From positions 2,046,001-2,110,000 of the forward strand of contig CM061231.1 in NCBI GenBank assembly GCA_030844895.1: 64,000 nucleotides of DNA, given 5' to 3'. The DNA is from Ambrosia x helenae (lineage: Eukaryota; Streptophyta; Magnoliopsida; Asterales; Asteraceae). The notes below the pieces were generated by a model. The model was not told the DNA's origin. It was given only the letters and a program-made list of their open reading frames with translations, and ran no database searches. The position numbers were made by a program, and so were the translations under genes. This document shows positions 14,894 through 25,833 of the stretch, in pieces (position 1 is the first letter of the stretch; each line of letters opens with the position of its first letter).

Positions 14894-16067
14894 CAGTGGC
14901 GGATCCAGGATTTTTTCACAGTGGGTTCACTGTTTTTTATATGCTCCAGTTTCATAGAACCGGACATAAAAAATTCGGGTCGGTTCGACGGACCGGGTCG
15001 GATAAGGTAAGGTAACTATTATAACGAAATAAACCTACAAGCAATAGGCATCTATATAAAGCAACTTTTTGACCTAATCAGGAGATAACAATCATGAATG
15101 ATTTATATATTTTGTTCCTAATGCACCGATCTATGATAGAAATCAGAAACTATTACCATAGTAAAGTCAAAATTAGAAGTTGCACCTCATCTTCACAAGA
15201 GAGGATTTCAAAAATGACATAACTAGAACTAAAGTCATGAATGATTTATATATTATCTTCCTATATATTATCTCACAACTCATGCATCAGATCCCCACCC
15301 TAATTACTATAAAAACTCCTTCAACTTTGAACAACTTACACCACTTAAATAACAACATATATAATAACTAAACACAAATAATTCAAGCACATTCAGTTGA
15401 ATTTCTATTTTTCTATCAAATAATTTAAGCAATCAAAATTCAACCATATGAAAAAAGAGATCAAAAGAAATAAAACTAATTAAGATCAAAAGAAAAAAGG
15501 GTCTACAAATCGTTAAAATGAATTAGTATAGAACTTGAAGCTTAAAAAGAACTTCAAACTAAGATGGTTCAACAAATTGTAAAAACCTGAAACTTTAAAA
15601 AAATGGAACCTTAGATGCAGCAGGCGGATGTGCGAGCAGGAGGCAGGAGCAGTGGCGGACGGCGGTGGCTGATGAGCAGTGGTGGCGAAGCGGTACTCGG
15701 AGGCTGGAGGCCTGGAGCAGCGGCGATTGCTTGAACTTTGAAAGGTTACAGGCTTTAGGGGTTTGGGGAAGGAAAGAGGCATTGTCTGCTATTAAAGTTG
15801 GAATGATAAATGAGGATTACCCTATTTTGGGGTTGAGTCCATTTAAAAAAAAAGGAATAAAAAAACATACAGAAAGCTTCGAACCCGTGACCTATGTTTT
15901 AGAAGGCGGGAGTCCTTACCATTGAGCCAGCAATCAGATTTGTCAATGGGTTCATGCCACATTATTTTTATGGGTTCATGGCTTATTTTTCATATATATT
16001 TCTACTAAAAATTGAAAACTGAGTGGATTCGCCTGAACCCGTATGAGCCTTCTTAGATCCGCCCCTG
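14894..16067. mobile_element. Non-autonomous hAT element (1174 bp)
   Basis: Perfect 8-bp TSD GTGGAGAT (14886-14893 and 16068-16075). The termini are CAGTGGCGGATCCA and, inverted, CAGGGGCGGATCTA, a common hAT end type in plants. There is no transposase frame. A GC-rich patch at 15615-15720 includes an internal copy of the end motif (CAGTGGCGGACGG, about 15652). A tRNA-like antisense patch (15876-15926) has a B-box-like GGTTCGAAG complement. The insertion splits the putative PIG-C leader from upstream sequence. Confidence 0.9.
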
Positions 16068-16075
16068 GTGGAGAT

Positions 16076-17140
16076 TGTCGTAGTGCTGTTGCTGGTTGAT
16101 AAGGTTGACGACAAAGGGGCTATTTTTTTTTTTAGAGTGAATTGCTTGGTCGATTCTGTGTAAATCTTGCAATCTTGACCCCAAGACTTCAATAATTACA
16201 AACATGATAATAATGGTTGTATTTTCGTAAGAGTGACTCGTAATCCTTAACAGCTAACATTGTTAACTTTTATTGTTAAATCATATAAAATGACACAAAT
16301 ACCTTCATTATTAAAATAATAAGGGTATTGAAGTGGGATCTACTTAAAATTTTATGGTATTTTATAATTATAATTTTTTAAGTGTTTTGTCTTTTAAGAT
16401 TAGAGGGTATAATAGTAATTTTATCCAGACTTAACGATCAAAACTAACGACCATCCATGCCAATGATTGTTAGTGTTATGAAAAACGAACCTACGGGAAC
16501 ATACAAGTGATAAGTTGTAAACATTTAGGATCAAGTATGTAATTAATGAATTTTTGGATCAAGTGTGCAAAATCTGAAAACCATAGGGATCAACCAAGCA
16601 ATTCACTCATTTTTTATTGAGGTATAAAATACCGAAAAATTGATACATGTCCATTTTCGTTTCAGGTTTTTGCGATTTTCCATATCGGTATGTTCGGTAT
16701 AATTCAAACCGGTATTTTACCTTAAATTACCGGTACTGTACCTTATATTTTTGGTATCGGTACCGTAATGTATATTTTTGGTATCAAGTATCGGTACCAG
16801 GTTTTGGCAAAAATCGGGATTCGTTCAGTATGATATAGTACCAGCTTATCCTTATTGAGAGGTACCCGATAATCATGCTTGTTTTAGAACACGGATAAAT
16901 TGTTTCATGTTAGACTACGACAATTCGTTTCACAGTAATCGAAATTTGAAAGAATTGGATTTGAAATTATTGAAATTCAAATAGGAATTGGAATTTGATA
17001 GAATGAAATCTCCACTCCACTCCATTCTTGTTGTGTTCGGTTTACAAAGGGATTGAAATTTATCAATCGTAGTTAGGTCAAAATGGTGGTATTTTTTGAC
17101 GAGCCCAATTGTTTTGAAACCATCCCAGTCATTAATTTCT
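16076..17140. other. Intergenic sequence, no gene seen
   Basis: AT-rich, with a TACCGGTA/TATA-rich patch at 16620-16860 containing repeated 'ggtatcggtaccg' phrases, possibly a degraded inverted-repeat element. Confidence 0.4.
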
Positions 17141-17149
17141 CGATTGGGG

Positions 17150-17550
17150 TTGAGAGGGTCCAGTTCGTTAACAAGTCTGGTCGGGTTGAAGAGGTCGAGA
17201 TCGTTAACGGGTACGGTCGGGTTGAAACGGGCCCGATCATGTCAAAACGGTTGGAATATTTAATGTGCCTGGTTGTTTCGAACTGGTCAGGGTCATCAAC
17301 GATGGTTTGGATCATTGATGGGCCGTTTGAATCGTTAACGGACCCGGTCGGGTAAAAAAGGTGTGGGTCATTTACGGGCTCGATCGAATCGGAACCTTCC
17401 GAGTCGTTAACGGGCCCAGTTAGGTCGAAACAGTAAGGGTCACTAACCGGCTAAATTGGGTGAAAATGGTCCAGTTCATTAACGAGGCTCGTCCGGTCGA
17501 ATCGGTCTGGATTATTAATGGACCTATCGGGTTGAAACGGTACTAGTCCT
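17150..17550 (-). repeat. 36-bp minisatellite (locus A)
   Basis: Roughly eleven degenerate units carry GGTCGGGTTGAAACGG and TCGTTAACGG, spaced close to 36 bp. The same unit occurs in the opposite orientation, more regularly, at 52850-53440. 36 is divisible by three, which explains the open frames on both strands. The frames themselves show no domain. Confidence 0.7.
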
Positions 17551-17601
17551 TAGGGGGAGGTTATATTAAACCCCCCCCCCCACTTCTATTCCCACCCCCC
17601 T

Positions 17602-17720
17602 CCAAAGCGCCTCGCTTTGGCCTAAGCGAGGCGCTTTGGTTACTTTTTAACTACCTCGGTCCGAGGTTAAGTTATTCTGATTTTGACCCCAGGCGCCTCG
17701 CTTTGGCCAAAGCGAGGCGC
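17602..17720. repeat. Cluster of three palindromes
   Basis: Palindrome 1 (17602-17639) has 16-bp arms, CCAAAGCGCCTCGCTT and its exact inverse, around TGGCCT. Palindrome 2 (17693-17720) is a perfect 28-bp palindrome centred on TTTGGCCAAA. Between them ACCTCGG-T-CCGAGGT (17654-17668) forms a third. A poly(C) run precedes at 17571-17581. Such DNA would extrude cruciforms or give strong hairpin RNA. Confidence 0.85.
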
Positions 17721-17939
17721 TTCGAATCCAGCTTTTAATTTTGGGGTATTTTTGGTGTTTTGAATTGGTTTTTTATTTTTTTTAATTTTTTAATATAATT
17801 ATTGTAAAAAAATATAAAAATTAAAAAACAAAATAATAACCACCAACTTGTATCGACTTGATGTTTAATGGTGTTGTCCTTGAAAATAGCGATGGATGAT
17901 ATCGATCCAATTGCTAGAAGGTCATTGGTCTTCAGAGTT

Positions 17940-19680
17940 TCCAACCTTTAAGATGACACTTCTTTGCAGAGGGTCACTATTCATATTTAAAGAACATTAA
18001 GTAACCTATTGCCAAAGGGTCACTATTCATCAGAGTTTCCAACCACTATGAAATTTATCTACTCACAGTGGTGTGGTATACCTTTTTGCTTATGATCCAA
18101 CACCAAATCTTATTATCTGTCAACGATGAAGGCAAACTGAAACAACCGGATGGCTGGTAGCTCTAGGTAAGAACATTGTGGATGAGGATTGTTTATCTTC
18201 CCATTGATTTCAAGTATGTTGTCTTTATCGTTGACAGATATCTCTCCAACAACAACTGAATTTTACTTGCTTGCCTGAAAGCGGTCCAAATACCATGGTT
18301 GTTGGATGTTCATGTGAGAATGCATAATACAAAATTCTTTTGTTAAACGTCTAGCTAACCTGAAGTTCCTTTGCAACCTAGTTCCTTTTAATTATAAACA
18401 ACATTAAAGAGGGAGCTAGATATTCCTCATGATGAGCAGGAATTGTTTACCTTCCCATTGAAAGATTAAAAAGTCACTATTCAACGATGAAGTTGTTTTC
18501 AGAGAGATATCTGTCAACGATGAAGGCAACCTGGAACTAGGTGATAGCCATACCGACGTGAGGGTAGTCCATTGGTATAATTAATGGCAAAGTGATTGTA
18601 AGTGAAGAAGAAGAGAATGTTATATAATGTGGTAGTGAATGATCAGGTGTGATTAGTATCTTTTGCAGCAAGATATGTTGCCTTCATACCTTTACGGAGG
18701 TTTGCCAGAGGGTCACTATTCATATATAAAGAACATTAAATAAGCACTTTCCAGAGGGTCACTATTCATATATAAAGAACACTATTCATATATCCGGGAG
18801 CAGGAATTGTTTACCTTCCCATTGATTTTAAGTATGTTGCCTTCATCGTTGACAGATATCTCTCCGACAACAACTGAATTTTACTTGCTTGCCTGAAAGT
18901 GGTCCAAATACCATGGTTGTTGGATGTTCATGTGAGAATGCATAATACAAAATTCTTTTGTTAAACGTCTGGCTAACCTGAAGTTCCTTTGCAACCTAGT
19001 TCCTTTTAATTATAAACAACATTAAAGAGGGAGCTAGATATTCCTCATGATGAGCAGGAATTGTTTACCTTCCCATTGAAAGATTAAAAAGTCACTATTC
19101 AACAATGAAGTTGTTTTCAGAGAGATATCTGTCAACGATGAAGGCAACCTGGAACTAGGTGATAGCCATACCGACGTGAGGGTAGTCCATTGGTATAATT
19201 AATGGCAAAGTGATTGTAAGTGAAGAAGAAGAGAATGTTATATAATGTGGTAGCGAATGATCAGGTGTGATTAGTATCTTTTGCAGCAAGATATGTTGCC
19301 TTCATACCTTTACGGAGGTTTGCCAGAGGGTCACTATTCATATATAAAGAACATTAAATAAGCACTTTCCAGAGGGTCACTATTCATATATAAAGAACAC
19401 TATTCATATATCCAGGAGCAGGAATTGTTTACCTTCCCATTGATTTTAAGTATGTTGCCTTCATCGTTGACAGATATCTCTCCGACAACAACTGAATTTT
19501 ACTTGCTTGCCTGAAAGCGGTCCAAATACCATTGTTGTTGGATGTTCATATGAGAATGCGTAGTACCAAATTCTTTGGACAAACGTCTGGCTGACCTAAA
19601 GTTCCTTCATCGTTGACAGATATCTCTCCGACAACAACTGAATTTTATTTGCTTGCCTGAAAATACATTGAGAACATTCT
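17940..19680. repeat. 618-bp tandem repeat array with internal inverted repeats
   Basis: The phrase 'ttgcctgaaa' starts at 18271, 18889 and 19507, an exact period of 618 bp. The copies are nearly identical from about 18190 to 19560 (some 2.2 units), with diverged partial copies either side. Each unit holds a 26-bp inverted repeat (18839-18864 against 19120-19145, built on GTTGACAGATATCTCTC) and several copies of 'agagggtcactattcatat'. No coding frame is shared by the copies. The array ends about 790 bp before the kinase start codon. Confidence 0.88.
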
Positions 19681-20465
19681 AGATATATAGCGGTTATGAT
19701 TTTAACTCATTTTCTTATATTATTAAATCTAAAACTTTTAACAAGCCGTGAAAATCATTCTACATTTTTTTTCCTATCATATAAAATAACCACAAAAAGA
19801 AAATTCTAACGTAAACAGTTGTAGTTTTTGGATGTTTGCTCTACTTTTTAATTAGATTCTAGTTTTAAATCGCCAAATGGCAAGAGGAGAACAAATAGCC
19901 GAGTGCAGCAGCCTCATGAAGAGTCTTCCAAATGTCTTCAATTAAGTCACACACACTCTCTCTCAACATTTTGTATAGTTTATAAACAAATTAATGGATG
20001 TAATGATAGCTACATGTGGTTAAAGCATATGTTTTATGTTATTGTCGGTACCACTGCTGTTGTATTATATGTTGAAACGTCGAGTTCATTGATATGCATT
20101 TATCTTGCATTACAATATTTTATAAAGTTTGCAATATAATATGTTGCAGTCTTTGGTGTTGACTGTTGAGTATGACATAAAATATTGTCTTTTGTTTGAA
20201 GCTGATAACCAGTTAGTGTTTGGATGTTTTGCCGTCCGAATATAAACACTTATATTATAATGCTATATATAATCAAAAGTATATATTCTCTAATGTGTAG
20301 ATATAATATAGTACCATTGTGAGACATATATTTTGTCAAGATTATGCATGTGATTGAGTGATTCACGTTGCATGCTCATTATTATAACTGTGTGTGGTGT
20401 TAAGGTGTTTTCGTTTACATTGCATAACGTACGGGTAGGATTGAGTAGTTGAGAGAAGTGAAGCG
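19681..20465 (+). promoter_or_regulatory. Upstream region of the kinase gene
   Basis: AT-rich sequence between the 618-bp array and the kinase ATG. No clear TATA box or other gene was seen. The short frame at 19903-20139 has no domain. Confidence 0.3.
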
Positions 20466-23400
20466 ATGAAAAGGGAGAGAAAAGGAGAGATTTGGGATTT
20501 CGAGCATGAACTTCCAGGCAGTGATGAGAAAATAATACTAGGGTTGGATGGTGGGACTACTAAGACGATATGTATATGCATGCCTATCATCCCTTTTACT
20601 CCAAACCATTCTCCGCCTATTTATGCTCGTGCAGTCGCTGGTTGCTCCAATCACAATAGTGTCGGAGGTACATTTTTTTCTTTAAATCAAATAGCGGTCT
20701 TTTATCTATCTATCTATACATATAATAAACCAAAGCCATTTTGATTACATGTCATTATATTATGCAATCTCTCTTTTGAGAGATGCAACATAGGATGTGA
20801 TGTGACAACTCTAGACCAATTAAAAAAAAGGAATAAATATGGTTTAAATATTATTATTTAACATAATCTATTAAATACCTAATTTACTAAATTTAAATAT
20901 TAAAACTTTATTATTTTCTCTCTCATGTTTCCTCTCATAACTTTAAACTTTAAAATCTTTCATATACGAGATTTTTTAAAGAAAAAAAATTACACCAAAT
21001 TAACGAGCGTTTTATTATCTTTCCAACGAATACCATAGTGCTATATAAAAAACAGAGAAAAAAAACGACTATTTTTTGTAACCCGACAGGTATTGTGTCA
21101 GGTTTTGAATTAGTTTAAAAAAAATGTGGGTTTGGGTCGGGTCTGGGATTAGGTGATACCCGACCCAATTACCTTTTTTATATTAGAATATGATAACTTA
21201 TGACATATATTTGTTTAAAATAATAATAATAATATTCATTAATCATATATTGGCAGATGCCATTTTTATAGTTTAAATACTTCTAATTTTATTCACTTTA
21301 CTTAGATTTCTCAACCCGGGACGCTCCCGGGGTATAAACTAGTAAATATATATGTAGCTAAAACATGGCAAAATGTATCCGTAGCAATTAAATCCGTGGT
21401 AAAATTTACTATCGGTTTTGTAATAATTAATCCATTAAATATGATTATCACCTTTTTTTTTGCATTATATTAATCTAATTAAATCTTAAAATAAAATGGT
21501 TTTTAATATTAAATTACAACTTTTAATGTGTTGTTAGTGTTCTACTCATTTGGCCCGTTTATTTGTTTTTTTTATTTTTTTTATGCGACGTATCAGCGAT
21601 ATAGCATAACCTTGATGAACATATGTAAAGCAATACAACATACTAATTTAGTTGAGGCATGTGGAAACTTTATACAAACACTTATATGTTTCAATGACTA
21701 TGAAAGTTCTGAACACAAACAATAAGGTATAGTGGTGGGAAGATTTTACATATTTATGGTAAGCTTTTTGTAAATATGTTTCACAGAAACTGCAGCAAGG
21801 GAGACACTAGAACAAGTAATGGCAGAAGCTCTTTCGAAGTCAGGTTGTAGTAGGTCTGCTGTTCGTGCTGTTTGCTTAGCTGTGTCTGGAGTTAACCATC
21901 CAACAGATCAGCAACGGATTTTAGATTGGCTTAGGTCAGATTTCTTTTAATCCATATAGGTTTTCAGTTATTCCACCACAAACTTGGGTGGGGTGATTAA
22001 TGTAATGTGGCAAGACGAGGTAGTTTGGGCGGTTTGGGTGACCAAAACAGGTTAGAAGCTGTCATGTAGTGGTCTCTTATATAGCTTTAACTTGTTGTTT
22101 CGTTCTCAGTGATATATTCCCCAACGACGTTGAATATTATGTTGAGAATGACGCTGTGGCCGCTTTGGCTAGTGGAACAATGGGAAAACTTCATGGGTGT
22201 GTTTTAATTGCTGGTACGGGAACCATTGCATATGGTTATACCGAAGATGGGAAAGAAGCCCGGGCTTCTGGTGCAGGGCCCATCTTAGGTGATTGGGGAA
22301 GGTATGACATGCAAAATTATAACTATGAGTCAGAGTCTCGATTGACTTGAAACACTTTGTGTTTCTTACTACAAGAACAATATTGCTTCAGTTGTTAATT
22401 TAAATTTTGAATAATTTAAGTTTATGCAATGGATGTCCACTTTGGATAACTACCAACCCGTTTTACTTGTGCGATCCATTTGATCGCTCGACCTTATGTT
22501 TTGACTCAACCTATTTGAACCATTTGAGACAAAAGACAACCCTGATCATAGCATATTTATTGTATGTATTAACATTGGAATTTTAGAGACTTTCAACATG
22601 TTTGACTCATTTGATCCTTTTTCCTATTAGCTAAACTATCTATTATTTGACTCGTTTGATTCATTCATAAGTAAAAGGGTTGAAATCTACTACTTGACGT
22701 GTGTCATGTTCACCTATAGTGGATATGGTATAGCTGCAAAAGCTTTGACATCAGTAATAAGAGCTTATGACGGGCGTGGTCCAGAAACGAAGCTTACCTA
22801 TAGCATCCTGCATGAACTTCAGCTTTCTTCTCCTGATGAACTAATTGGGTATTTGTTTCTAACTTTTGTAACATTTTTATCTACAATTTCTAATTAAATA
22901 GAGTCAACATATTTACTTTCAAACTGTATATATGTGTAGTCGTTTAAGATACTCTTATATTAGAGATAGAACTTGACCCGTTTACTTATGAACATGTTGA
23001 TTTGGGGACTGATCTCTCATGGGTCAAACAGGTGAAATTAATTAACGGGCTTCCTCAAAAGTATTTTCTTAGAAAAATATAATTATATAAATTTCGTAGT
23101 CATATTTAAAAAACTATTTATTTTTATTGAAAAAAATTAAAGTATTGGACGAAAAATGTTTCCGACCTCTCCCATCCAACCAGCCATATTTAACTAATTC
23201 AAAAATAACCTGCTGTCCGACGCATCCATTTTGGTATTGTAGCATGTGCTGACTGATTTATTGATATGTATGCAGGTGGACATATGCTGATCCATCTTGG
23301 GCTCGGATTGCAACTTTAGTCCCTGTAGTGGTATCATGCGCAGAAGCGGGTGATCAAGTTGCAAATGACATATTGCTTCATGCTGTTCAGGAGTTGGCTT

Positions 23401-24500
23401 CAAGTGTTAAAGCAGTTGTTCTTCGACTCGGGTTGTGTGGTAAAGGTGCATATCCAAACCAAGAAATATTTATAAATATCTTTTTTTTTTTTGTAAAAAT
23501 TCTATCTTTTCTGTCTTTTTAACAAAAATGATTTAGGGGTTTCATCTTTTAGCTAAAGTTATGGTTTGACATAGTTGAGATTATGTAACCCAAATTGATA
23601 TATTGATAAGTAAATGGGTCAAAAACGTGACATCTAGGGTCATCTGTTGCATGTTACATAGCTTACTCGCGGATGATGTCTTCAATTTAGGTCGAATCTC
23701 AGCTTTCTAATATAAGGTTTACATTAATTTTAATTGTTTGGCAGATGGAAAGGATACTTTTCCTCTTGTTATGGTTGGTAATGTTCTTGAAGCCAACAGG
23801 AGGTGGGATATTGGAAAAGAAGTAATTAAGTGTGTTTCAAAGGACTTTCCTGGGACGCGCTTAGTACGGCCAAAGGTACTTGTTTCAACTTAGGGTGTCA
23901 ATCGTGTCAGCTTAACGGGTTGATAGGTTTAAGGTTGGCGGATTGAGTTGTTATAGCTGAACACGAACCATATATTTGTTCATTTAAAAAACATCAATCT
24001 TAGATCGTAAACACTTAAATCCAGGTAACCAGACCAAGACCACGTATAACCCATGTATCAAATGAGTTGACGGGTAGTAACAAAAATGTAAAATGTAAAA
24101 TGTGTCAATCGGGTTGGTGGGTTGTAATTAAGGGGTTGAACGGTGGGTGGGTTATCCTATTTGGATGAACAGGTTAAGCATATTACCATAACCATGATTT
24201 GTTTAATCAAACATGTTAACCCGAACACAACTCCTTTATTAAACTAGTTAGATATGATAAACAATACATGATATTTTCATGTTGTGTTATGTGTCATGTT
24301 CACCTAACCGATGGAAGACAATTACCTGTTTAAGCCCAAACCTGTTTTGACTAGTTAATTAGCCGGTCCATCTCGCCACCTACATTGTTGAACATTTTTG
24401 CTTCCTTCAGGTGGAGCCTGCGGTTGGAGCAGCATTGCTTGCTTGGAATTATCTAATAGAACAATACCAACGAGAGATTTCAGGCGTCGACTATGATTAG
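20466..24500 (+). CDS. NAGK: N-acetylglucosamine kinase-like (BadF/BadG/BcrA ATPase family), 7 exons
   Basis: Sugar kinase of the ASKHA fold, expected to phosphorylate N-acetylglucosamine at C6 for amino-sugar salvage in the cytosol. Exons: 20466-20667, 21787-21934, 22110-22301, 22720-22848, 23276-23445, 23745-23875 and 24411-24500. All introns are GT-AG and phases match throughout, giving 353 aa, the usual length. The phosphate-1 loop is LGLDGGTTKT (about residues 24-33) and the phosphate-2 loop is LIAGTGTIAYG. 'GPILGDWGSGYGIAAKAL' spans the exon 3-4 junction, and the C-terminal VEPAVGAALLAW is typical. No frameshift or stop was seen. Intron 1 contains a Helitron. The substrate is inferred from the family; other BadF-type kinases are possible. 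Confidence 0.9.
20705..21342 (+). mobile_element. Non-autonomous Helitron in kinase intron 1
   Basis: The 3' end shows the Helitron signature: hairpin CCCGGGA-CGC-TCCCGGG (about 21315-21331), a short AT spacer, then CTAG at 21339-21342 followed by T. The 5' end is taken as TC after A in the TATC run at 20705-20716 ('TCTATCTATC...'), so it may shift by 4 or 8 bp. There is no Rep/helicase sequence. It sits wholly within the intron and leaves the splice sites intact. Confidence 0.6.
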
Positions 24501-24869
24501 GTTCAAACTCTCGACTCCAAAAAAAGTTGACCGTCATTGAGCATTTGAGCCTACCGTGGGCTGCCAAGAAAGTTGAGCATTATTGATGTCAAGTGGTTAC
24601 CAAATGTATAGGAGTAGCAAGGAAGATAACAAACGTAAACAAACCAAAAGACATGCACCTAAAAAGATGATTAGCTACTGTGTGATTGTTGTGATTTTCT
24701 CTTTTTTATCTTGTGCTTTATAGAGTTTTATACATTGAAAAATACATGTTCATGTTATGCTTCGTTTCCTTTTGTATTTGGTAGCAAAATGTCACCAATG
24801 TGACAATATATTAAGTTAACTTTTGATCAATTAATTCTAGTAAGAGCTGTATAATGTCACCAATGTGAG
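24501..24869 (+). other. 3' UTR and downstream flank of the kinase gene
   Basis: The region reaches the hAT element at 24870. No other gene is present. The short minus-strand frame over the last exon is a shadow. Confidence 0.5.
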
Positions 24870-25825
24870 TAGGCTGCAAATGAACCGAACGAACACGAAC
24901 AAGGTCTTGTTCATGTTCGTTTGTTAAGGAAATAGATGTTGTGTTCACGAACAGTTCATGAACACTTACCAAACGTGATTTTTTGTTCGTGTTCGTTCAT
25001 TAAGAAAACACTCATGTTGGTGTTCGTTTTTTTTAATTTTTATCAGGAACACATACGAACACGAACACAAAGAAGTCTTCATCAACGGAAACAAACACAA
25101 ACAGACATCTATTAAGTTTCGAATAAAATTAAAATCACATATATATAGAGTAAAGATCAAAATACATATAGTTTTTTTGTAAGAACTGTGAGAATCAAAG
25201 GGGGTAAAAAAATTATTTTTTTTTAGAATTTTTTTTTCCCATGTGCTTAAACATTCTTTCTAGATGAATAATACAAAAAAAAATTTAAAAATTTTTTTTT
25301 TAGTGTAATTACGTCATTAAGGTAAATACATTCATTTACACTAGAGTAATTATGTAATTACTCTACACGTAATTACTCTACACAATTTTTTATTTTTTTT
25401 AGTTTTCAATACTATAATACTTGTTTAACAATATGGGAAAAAAAAATTTGAAAAAAAAATAAAAAAAAAATTTGATTCTCACAGTTCTTACCAAAAAAGC
25501 TATTTGTACCGGATCTTTACTCTATATATATATATATATTTACCTCATATAAATTATTTATTTATTTGGGTAAAATAAATAAAAATAAAAGAATAGCAAA
25601 ACAAATTATAAAAATTAAAAACCCTATTAAACTATCGAACATAAACGAACACGTTTCCGAACGTTTACGAACGAACGCGACCTCTGTTCATGTTTGTCCG
25701 TTTAACTAAACGAATGAAACTTTTTGTTCGTGTTCGTTCATTTATTAAACGAAAGAACAGAAACGGACTTTCCACCAAACAGTGCATGAACTGTTCGCTG
25801 AAAATTGAGTTCGTTTGTAGCCCTA
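24870..25825. mobile_element. Non-autonomous hAT element, copy 1 (956 bp, with nested MITE)
   Basis: The ends are TAGGCTGCAAATGAACC and, inverted, TAGGGCTACAAACGAAC. The flanking 8-mers AATGTGAG and AATGTAAC match at six positions, as for an old hAT TSD. The subterminal zones are packed with CGAACA/TGTTCG motifs. It is an inverted-orientation relative of 33716-34328, but is interrupted by a MITE at about 25146-25524. Confidence 0.75.
25146..25524. mobile_element. MITE with inverted repeats of about 55 bp
   Basis: The left arm runs from AGAGTAAAGATC to AAGAACTGTGAGAATCAAA (25147-25199). The right arm is its inverse (about 25472-25523). The interior is A/T-rich with no frame. Long terminal repeats and TA-rich flanks suggest a Mutator-type MITE, but the TSD cannot be fixed because the target is a TATATA run. 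The homologous hAT at 33716-34328 lacks it and shows the unfilled site. Confidence 0.75.
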
Positions 25826-25833
25826 AATGTAAC

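Noticed and set aside
17083..17355. 90-aa frame at minisatellite locus A
   Set aside because: The frame stays open because the unit length is divisible by three. Both strands are open and no domain is seen.
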